Assembly: GCA_007753915.1 (NCBI GenBank) | Contig: CP036352.1 | Span: forward strand, 2,542,001 to 2,606,000 | DNA: 64,000 nt | Direction of reading: 5' to 3' | From: Phycisphaerae bacterium RAS2 | GTDB taxonomy: Bacteria; Planctomycetota; Phycisphaerae; UBA1845; UTPLA1 | Part shown: positions 59,078 through 64,000 of the stretch, one piece after another | How the letters are laid out: each line of letters starts with the position of its first letter | How positions within the stretch are numbered: the first letter of the stretch is position 1 | Program-made: the position numbers and the translations under genes | The notes under the pieces: model-generated | Told to the model about the DNA's origin: nothing | The model's database searches: none | Seen by the model: the letters and a program-made list of their open reading frames with translations, nothing else

Positions 59078-61210
59078 ATGAACGCCCCCGCTTCACAGCC
59101 CGCTGCCGCCGACACGCGATCCGGCTCCATCATCGGCCCCTGCGCCATCGCTTTCATCGCCAGTGCCGCGGTCATGATCGTCGAGCTGCTCGCTTTTCGA
59201 CTCATCGCGCGCTACCTCGGCAGTTCCAACTACACCACCACCGCCATCATCGGCGTCGTGCTGGGCGGGCTGGCCATCGGCAACTTCATCGGCGGCCTGC
59301 TGGCGGATCGCTTTCGCGTCGGGCGCATGCTGGCACTTCTGTTTGTGCTGTCGTCGGCCGGCTGCTTCGCCGTGCCGGTGTTGAACAGCCTTGTGGGCGA
59401 TTGGTCGGCGCTGTGGTTCTTAAGCTGGCCGCGGCGAATCGCAACGCATGTAACGCTTGTCTTCTCATTGCCCGCCATCCTGCTTGGAACCATTGGCCCG
59501 GTCGTGGCGCGCATGGCGCTGCTTCGGAGCGAACGGGTCGGCAGGACGGTGGGCGCGGTCTACGCGTGCGGAGCGTTGGGGAGCATCATCGGGACCTTCG
59601 CGTGCGGCTTCTACCTGATCCCGTACTTCGGAAACCACGCGGTGATTCAGGCCGTCGGCGCGGGCCTTGCCATCATGGCCATCATTTGTGCCCGCACCTA
59701 TTGGGCGACTCACGCATGGACCGCGGCCACGATCGTACTTGTTTTGATCGGCGCAGGGCCTTGGGCCTGGGCGAAAGGAATCGGTGCCGACCTCGGTCTG
59801 CGCGAGCGCCTAACGCCGAATGTCCTCTTCGACGCCGACAGCGAATACGGCCATGTGCGCGTCGAAATCAATCCCGATCATCCCACCCGCCGCATCATGG
59901 TGCTCGACAAACTGGAACACAGCTACATCGACACGGCGCGCCCCGACGTGCTGCAGTATGGTTATGAGAGGGTGTACGCCGCCGTGACCGACCATGTCGC
60001 CGCCGGGCGCGACGCGATTCGCGCGCTCATTCTGGGCGGCGGCGGATACACGCATCCGCGGCACATCCTCCGCGAGCGGCCTCGCAGCGAAGTCGAGGTC
60101 GTGGAGATCGATCCGATCGTGACCCAGGCGGCGATGGAAGCGTTCGAACTCTCGCCGCAACCGGGCCTGACCATCGTCCATCTCGATGCGCGTCAGCATG
60201 TGGCGGACCTGGTTCGATGGCGGGCGGCGAGTGGAGCCATCAGGCCGTTTGATTTTGTGTTTCTTGATGCGGTCAACGACTTCAACGTGCCGTTTCACCT
60301 GACGACCGAAGAGTTTCAGTCGTCGGTCGCGAAGCTGCTGGGGAACGACGGCGTTTTTCTCATGACGCTGATCGACATTTACGAAGTCGGCGGATTTCTC
60401 GGATCCACGCTGCGCACGATGAAAGAGTCGTTCTCTCACGTCGCCTGCTTCTATGCCGGCTACGAAAGCGAAGCGTTCGAGCCCTCGTCGCGCTACACGT
60501 TCATCGTCGTGGCCTCGCAACGAGACTTAAAGCTCGGCGAAATGGAGGCAGATTCGCGGCATCGCGCGACCGCGCGCCAGCGACTAACAAGTGAGCAAAT
60601 CGAGGCGGTCATTAAGAACCCGCTCGCAACGGTCCTGACCGATGACCACGCTCCAGTGGAGTTCCTCCTGATGCACGTTGTGGAGTTGACCGGTCGCTCC
60701 ATTTGGAACGAGGCGGCGATGCGATTCTACAATCGCGGCAATACAGACTATGCCTTGAAGCGATTTGACCGCGCCATCGAAAGCTATCTGCGCGCCATCG
60801 AACTCGAGCCAACCATGCACATGGCCCACATGAATCTCGGACTGGCCTACAAAGACACCGGTCGGATGGACAAGGCGGTGGAAGCCTTCCTCGCTGCGGC
60901 GGCGGCGCGCCCCGACATGCCCGGGCCGGCGATGAATCTCGGCGGGGTCTACATGCTGCTTCACGATTATGAGTCCGCCCGCGCGGCGTACGAAAAGGCG
61001 ATTCAACTGGATCCGCAATTCGCCCCGGCACACAACGGCCTCGGCATGGCGCTGGCGAATCTCGGGGAGCTTGTCCCGGCTCGCGACGCACTTCGCCGCG
61101 CGGTGGAATTGGATCCTGCCTACGCAGCGGCCGTCAACAACTTCCAACGAGTCGAGGCAGCGATCAGGCTCCGGGCGACCTCCAGCGCGCCGAGCCGGAT
61201 TGACCCATGA
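59078..61210 (+). CDS. Spermidine-synthase-like membrane protein with C-terminal TPRs (copy 1)
   Basis: The protein has 710 residues. The first 240 form about seven membrane helices ('GPCAIAFIASAAVMIVELLA', 'GVVLGGLAIGNFIGGLLADR'). A Rossmann SAM-binding domain follows (about 275-490): 'RALILGGGGYTHPRHILRER', 'VEVVEIDPIVTQAAMEAF' and 'FDFVFLDAVNDFNVPFHLTT'. Compared with true aminopropyltransferases the motif 'GGGDGG' is replaced by 'GGGGY'. The C terminus has about four TPR units (from about 570). Such transmembrane spermidine-synthase-like proteins are widespread, but their reaction is unknown. The stop overlaps the start of a tandem copy (ATGA), so the pair is an operon. Confidence 0.85.
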   Translation: MNAPASQPAAADTRSGSIIGPCAIAFIASAAVMIVELLAFRLIARYLGSSNYTTTAIIGVVLGGLAIGNFIGGLLADRFRVGRMLALLFVLSSAGCFAVPVLNSLVGDWSALWFLSWPRRIATHVTLVFSLPAILLGTIGPVVARMALLRSERVGRTVGAVYACGALGSIIGTFACGFYLIPYFGNHAVIQAVGAGLAIMAIICARTYWATHAWTAATIVLVLIGAGPWAWAKGIGADLGLRERLTPNVLFDADSEYGHVRVEINPDHPTRRIMVLDKLEHSYIDTARPDVLQYGYERVYAAVTDHVAAGRDAIRALILGGGGYTHPRHILRERPRSEVEVVEIDPIVTQAAMEAFELSPQPGLTIVHLDARQHVADLVRWRAASGAIRPFDFVFLDAVNDFNVPFHLTTEEFQSSVAKLLGNDGVFLMTLIDIYEVGGFLGSTLRTMKESFSHVACFYAGYESEAFEPSSRYTFIVVASQRDLKLGEMEADSRHRATARQRLTSEQIEAVIKNPLATVLTDDHAPVEFLLMHVVELTGRSIWNEAAMRFYNRGNTDYALKRFDRAIESYLRAIELEPTMHMAHMNLGLAYKDTGRMDKAVEAFLAAAAARPDMPGPAMNLGGVYMLLHDYESARAAYEKAIQLDPQFAPAHNGLGMALANLGELVPARDALRRAVELDPAYAAAVNNFQRVEAAIRLRATSSAPSRIDP

Positions 61211-63342
61211 TTGAGGCCGCGAAAAGCGATGCCAACATCCGGCGGCCGCAATCAATCGCGGTTCCCTGTATCATCGCATTCGTTGCCAGCGCGGCCGTCA
61301 TGATCGTGGAGTTGCTCGCGTTTCGCCTGGTTGCCCGCTGGTTTGGAAATTCGATTTTCGCAACGACCTCGATCATCGGCGTGGTACTGGGCGGCCTGGC
61401 GATTGGGAACTACGTGGGCGGGCTTCTCGCTGACCGATATCGGGCCGGGCGATGCCTGTCCGCGCTGTTTGTTCTTGCATCGGCGGCGTGTTTCGCGGTT
61501 CCAATCCTGAACAAGTACGCAGGAGCATGGTCGGCACTTTCGACCCTGACATTACCGCAGAGAATCGCATCGCATGTTGTCTTCGTCTTCATGTTACCGG
61601 CGCTGCTTCTGGGGGCCATCGGCCCCGTGGTTGCCCGCATGGCGCTCCTGCGCAGCAATCGCGTCGGGCGCACGGTCGGAGTCGTCTATGCGCTCGGGGC
61701 GCTCGGCAGCATTGTCGGAACCTTTGCGTGCGGGTTCTTTCTGATCCCGCAATTCGGAAACTACGTGGTCATCCAGGCGGTGGCGGCCGGGATGGCGCTC
61801 ATGGCGATTTCCTGCGCCGCCACGCATTGGCCACCCTACGCATGGACCGGAGCGACGGCAGCGCTACTCTTCCTCGGGCAATCGTCGGCCAGTTGGGCCG
61901 TCGATCTGGGCGACACGCTTGGGCTGCGCGAAAAGCTCACCGAGGGTGTTCTCTTTGACGCGGACAGCGAATACAGCCACGTGCGCGTTCAGGTTGACGC
62001 CGATCACCCGACGCGCCGCCGAATGATCCTCGATAAGCTGTGCCACAGCGTGATGGACTCGAAGAATCCCCATGCGCTTCAATACGGCTACGAGCGCGTC
62101 TATGCGGCCGTCGCAGATTGCGTGACGAAACCGGGGCAACCCATTCGCGTGCTCATTCTGGGAGGAGGAGGTTACACCCACCCGCGGCATATTCTTCACA
62201 TGCGGCCGGGCAGCTACGTCGAAGTCGTCGAGATTGACCCGGTCGTCACGCGCGCGGCCCGGGAGACGTTTGGGCTGGCTCCGCAGCAGGGGCTGGAGAT
62301 CGTTCACCTCGATGCGCGCCAGCACCTGACGGACCTTGTTCGGCGGCGCGCGGCGGGCGAGGCGATTCCCCTGTTTGACTTCGTCTATCTCGACGCAATC
62401 AACGATTTCAGCGTCCCGTTTCACTTGATGACGCAGGAGTGTCATCAACTCATTGCTGAACTGATGTCCGATAGCGCTGTCTACATGATTAACATGGTGG
62501 ATATCTATGCCGAGGGCCGCCTGCTGGGATCCTCCATTCGCACCCTTCGCCGGACGTTTCCATTCGTCGAGGGCTTCTTTGCAAGTTTCGAAGGCGATCG
62601 GCTGCACCACTTTGACCGCTACACGTTCGTACTCGCCGCGTCGAGGCGAGACATGCAACTCGATCGATTGAAGGATTCCCCCACGAGTCGGGCAATTGCC
62701 AAACAACAATTGACTCCCGCCCAGTTCGACACGCTGCTGGCCCGTTGCAATCCGCTTGTGCTGGTGGACGATCACGCGCCCATGGAGTTTCTGCTGATGA
62801 ACGTCGTTCAATCGTCACGCAAGGCCGGTTGGAACGAAGACGCACGCAAGGCATACAGTCAGGGGAATGCGGAGTTCGAGCAGAACCGGGTGCCGCAAGC
62901 GGTCGAATACTACCGGGAGGCGATCCGGCTCGATCCCACGATGTACCTGGCGCACCTCAACCTGGGATTGGCGTACATTGAGTTGGGCCAATACGATCGG
63001 GCCAATGAGGCGTTTCGTGCCGCGATTGATATCCAGCCGAATCGGGCAGACCCGTTCGTCAATCTTGGCGGCCTCTCCATGCGAACACACGATTACGACG
63101 CGGCTTGCCGACACTACGAGGAGGCCATCGCGCGCGAACCCAAGGATGCCCATGCCCACAACGGCCTCGGCATGGCGCTGGCGAATCTCGGTCGATTGAC
63201 CGAAGCACGCGCCGCGATTCAACGTGCGATCGAACTACAGCCGGATTATCCCGCCGCCGTTCGCAATCTTGCACAGGTCGATGCCGCCATTGCGTCACGC
63301 TCAAGCGGTCGTGGCACGGCGACTGCACCGGCCGGCGACTAG
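61207..63342 (+). CDS. Spermidine-synthase-like membrane protein with C-terminal TPRs (copy 2)
   Basis: The protein has 711 residues and is a full-length paralogue of the gene at 59078, with the same order of membrane part, Rossmann domain ('RVLILGGGGYTHPRHILHMR', 'VEVVEIDPVVTRAARETF', 'FDFVYLDAINDFSVPFHLMT') and TPR tail. The TPR tail keeps 'HNGLGMALANLG' in both. The two copies have diverged over their whole length, so the duplication is old. Coupling by the ATGA overlap implies equal production, possibly a heterodimer. The next gene starts 8 bases downstream. Confidence 0.85.
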   Translation: MIEAAKSDANIRRPQSIAVPCIIAFVASAAVMIVELLAFRLVARWFGNSIFATTSIIGVVLGGLAIGNYVGGLLADRYRAGRCLSALFVLASAACFAVPILNKYAGAWSALSTLTLPQRIASHVVFVFMLPALLLGAIGPVVARMALLRSNRVGRTVGVVYALGALGSIVGTFACGFFLIPQFGNYVVIQAVAAGMALMAISCAATHWPPYAWTGATAALLFLGQSSASWAVDLGDTLGLREKLTEGVLFDADSEYSHVRVQVDADHPTRRRMILDKLCHSVMDSKNPHALQYGYERVYAAVADCVTKPGQPIRVLILGGGGYTHPRHILHMRPGSYVEVVEIDPVVTRAARETFGLAPQQGLEIVHLDARQHLTDLVRRRAAGEAIPLFDFVYLDAINDFSVPFHLMTQECHQLIAELMSDSAVYMINMVDIYAEGRLLGSSIRTLRRTFPFVEGFFASFEGDRLHHFDRYTFVLAASRRDMQLDRLKDSPTSRAIAKQQLTPAQFDTLLARCNPLVLVDDHAPMEFLLMNVVQSSRKAGWNEDARKAYSQGNAEFEQNRVPQAVEYYREAIRLDPTMYLAHLNLGLAYIELGQYDRANEAFRAAIDIQPNRADPFVNLGGLSMRTHDYDAACRHYEEAIAREPKDAHAHNGLGMALANLGRLTEARAAIQRAIELQPDYPAAVRNLAQVDAAIASRSSGRGTATAPAGD

Positions 63343-63350
63343 GAACCACC

Positions 63351-64000
63351 ATGCTCTACGACATCACGCCGCCGATCTCTCCGGACTTGGCCGTTTGGCC
63401 GGGCGATACGTCGCCGCGGCGGGAAATACTGCTGGACCTCGCACGGGGCGACAACGTGACGCTCTCCACGCTACATGCCACGGTCCATCTGGGCGCGCAT
63501 GCCGACGGGCCGAATCACTACGCCCAAGACGGGGCCGACATTGCCTCCCGGCAGCTTGGTTATTACCTAGGACCGTGTCGCGTGGTGCGCACGCGGACGG
63601 CCAAGCGAACGCGCGTGGAATTAGCCGACATTGCGACGCAGCTTGAAGCGAAGGACGAATCCGGCATGGGCACTCGTCGGCCGCTGCCCCCGCGCATACT
63701 GATTGCCACCGGCACCGCGCCGGACCCGATTCACTTCTCACAGGACTTTGCCGGGCTGGACCCTGATCTCGTTGATGCCCTGGCCGCGCGCGGGGTCATC
63801 ACGATCGGCGTTGACACGCCCAGTGTGGACCTGTTTGAATCGAAGGACCTTCCCGCGCATCAGGCTTTTCACCGAAATGACATGGCGATTCTCGAGGGGC
63901 TGGACCTTCACGCGGTGCCGGAGGGCGACTACGAATTGATCGCGCTGCCGCTGCCGCTGATGGGCTTTGACGCCAGCCCGGTGCGAGCCATCTTGCGAAC
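63351..64000 (+). CDS. kynB: Cyclase-family protein, kynurenine formamidase-like, 3'-truncated
   Basis: ATG 63351 opens a frame that runs off the window end (216 codons seen). The metal-binding motif HxGxHxDxP appears as 'HLGAHADGPNHY' near residue 41. 'MLYDITPPISPDLAVWPGDT' at the N terminus and 'GVITIGVDTPSVDLFESKD', 'LEGLDLHAVPEGDYELIALP' are typical of KynB, which hydrolyses N-formylkynurenine in tryptophan breakdown. Related cyclase-family enzymes act on other amides, so the symbol is tentative. It is 8 bases after the second spermidine-synthase-like gene and probably in the same operon. Confidence 0.85.
   Translation, partial: MLYDITPPISPDLAVWPGDTSPRREILLDLARGDNVTLSTLHATVHLGAHADGPNHYAQDGADIASRQLGYYLGPCRVVRTRTAKRTRVELADIATQLEAKDESGMGTRRPLPPRILIATGTAPDPIHFSQDFAGLDPDLVDALAARGVITIGVDTPSVDLFESKDLPAHQAFHRNDMAILEGLDLHAVPEGDYELIALPLPLMGFDASPVRAILR

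Noticed and set aside
1-64000. Reverse transcriptase or template repeat to complete a DGR
   Set aside because: No frame with RT motifs such as YxDD was seen, and no third copy of the FGE C-terminal block. The DGR idea therefore rests only on the variable blocks.

Overview
The window looks like part of a chromosome of a member of the Planctomycetota, probably a Phycisphaerae-like lineage. This is inferred from several signs: membrane proteins ending in a planctomycete-style zinc ribbon (a 'CGYDLxGNVSGRCPECG'-type tail at 12.0, 12.7 and 31.2 kb), very large secreted proteins with thrombospondin type 3 repeats and dockerin-like ends, many DUF1573, caspase and TPR proteins, weak or absent Shine-Dalgarno sequences on many genes, and high G+C. 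No rRNA, complete tRNA or CRISPR array was seen.

Region 1 (1-25.8 kb) is the main interest. It is an envelope-directed cluster with five secreted caspase-like (C14) proteins. Two are fused to a formylglycine-generating-enzyme-like (FGE, C-type-lectin fold) module, one to DUF4384, one to DUF1579, and one is stand-alone. Interleaved with them are a subtilisin-like protease carrying DUF4384, two further DUF4384-type lipoproteins, a CsgG-like lipoprotein, LPP20/FlgT-like secreted proteins, zinc-ribbon membrane proteins, an anti-sigma-like TPR membrane protein and one ECF-type sigma factor. Seven transcription units in this cluster share a bipartite motif, (G/C)CGCAA(G/T)(A/G)-N14-(G/A)GTCT(G/A), at constant spacing just upstream of the gene. 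It looks like a dedicated promoter, most simply read by the local sigma factor. The two caspase-FGE proteins are near-identical in their middle parts but hypervariable at first and second codon positions in the ligand-binding C terminus, and they share non-coding 3' flanks. That pattern resembles diversity-generating-retroelement targets, though no reverse transcriptase is present here.

Region 2 (about 26-30.8 kb) is a prophage or element remnant on the minus strand: HNH endonuclease, ParB-like protein, C5-cytosine DNA methyltransferase, CmoA-like methyltransferase and P27-type small terminase. It has no large terminase, and a tRNA 3'-half lies at its far edge. Region 3 (30.8-32 kb) holds a small zinc-ribbon protein, hairpins and a perfect 92-bp tandem duplication.

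Region 4 (32-42.8 kb) encodes surface proteins: a cohesin/dockerin-like protein, a 1857-residue lamin-tail/TSP3/HYR/dockerin protein and, divergently, an 863-residue TSP3 protein ending in a short hydrophobic segment plus arginines (a candidate sorting signal). A LolA-like protein follows.

Region 5 (42.8-64 kb) is mostly ordinary chromosome: a Rieske-flavodoxin fusion, SnoaL-like protein, esterase, dihydrolipoamide acyltransferase, TauE/SafE transporter with a coupled small membrane ORF containing an in-frame UGA and an adjacent hairpin, a flagellin-glycosylation pair (MAF and SPASM proteins), PocR-GAF-SpoIIE phosphatase, radical-SAM-like protein, DUF1573 plus thioredoxin pair, YugP-like metallopeptidase, HEAT protein, two tandem spermidine-synthase-like/TPR membrane proteins and a 3'-truncated kynurenine-formamidase-like gene.
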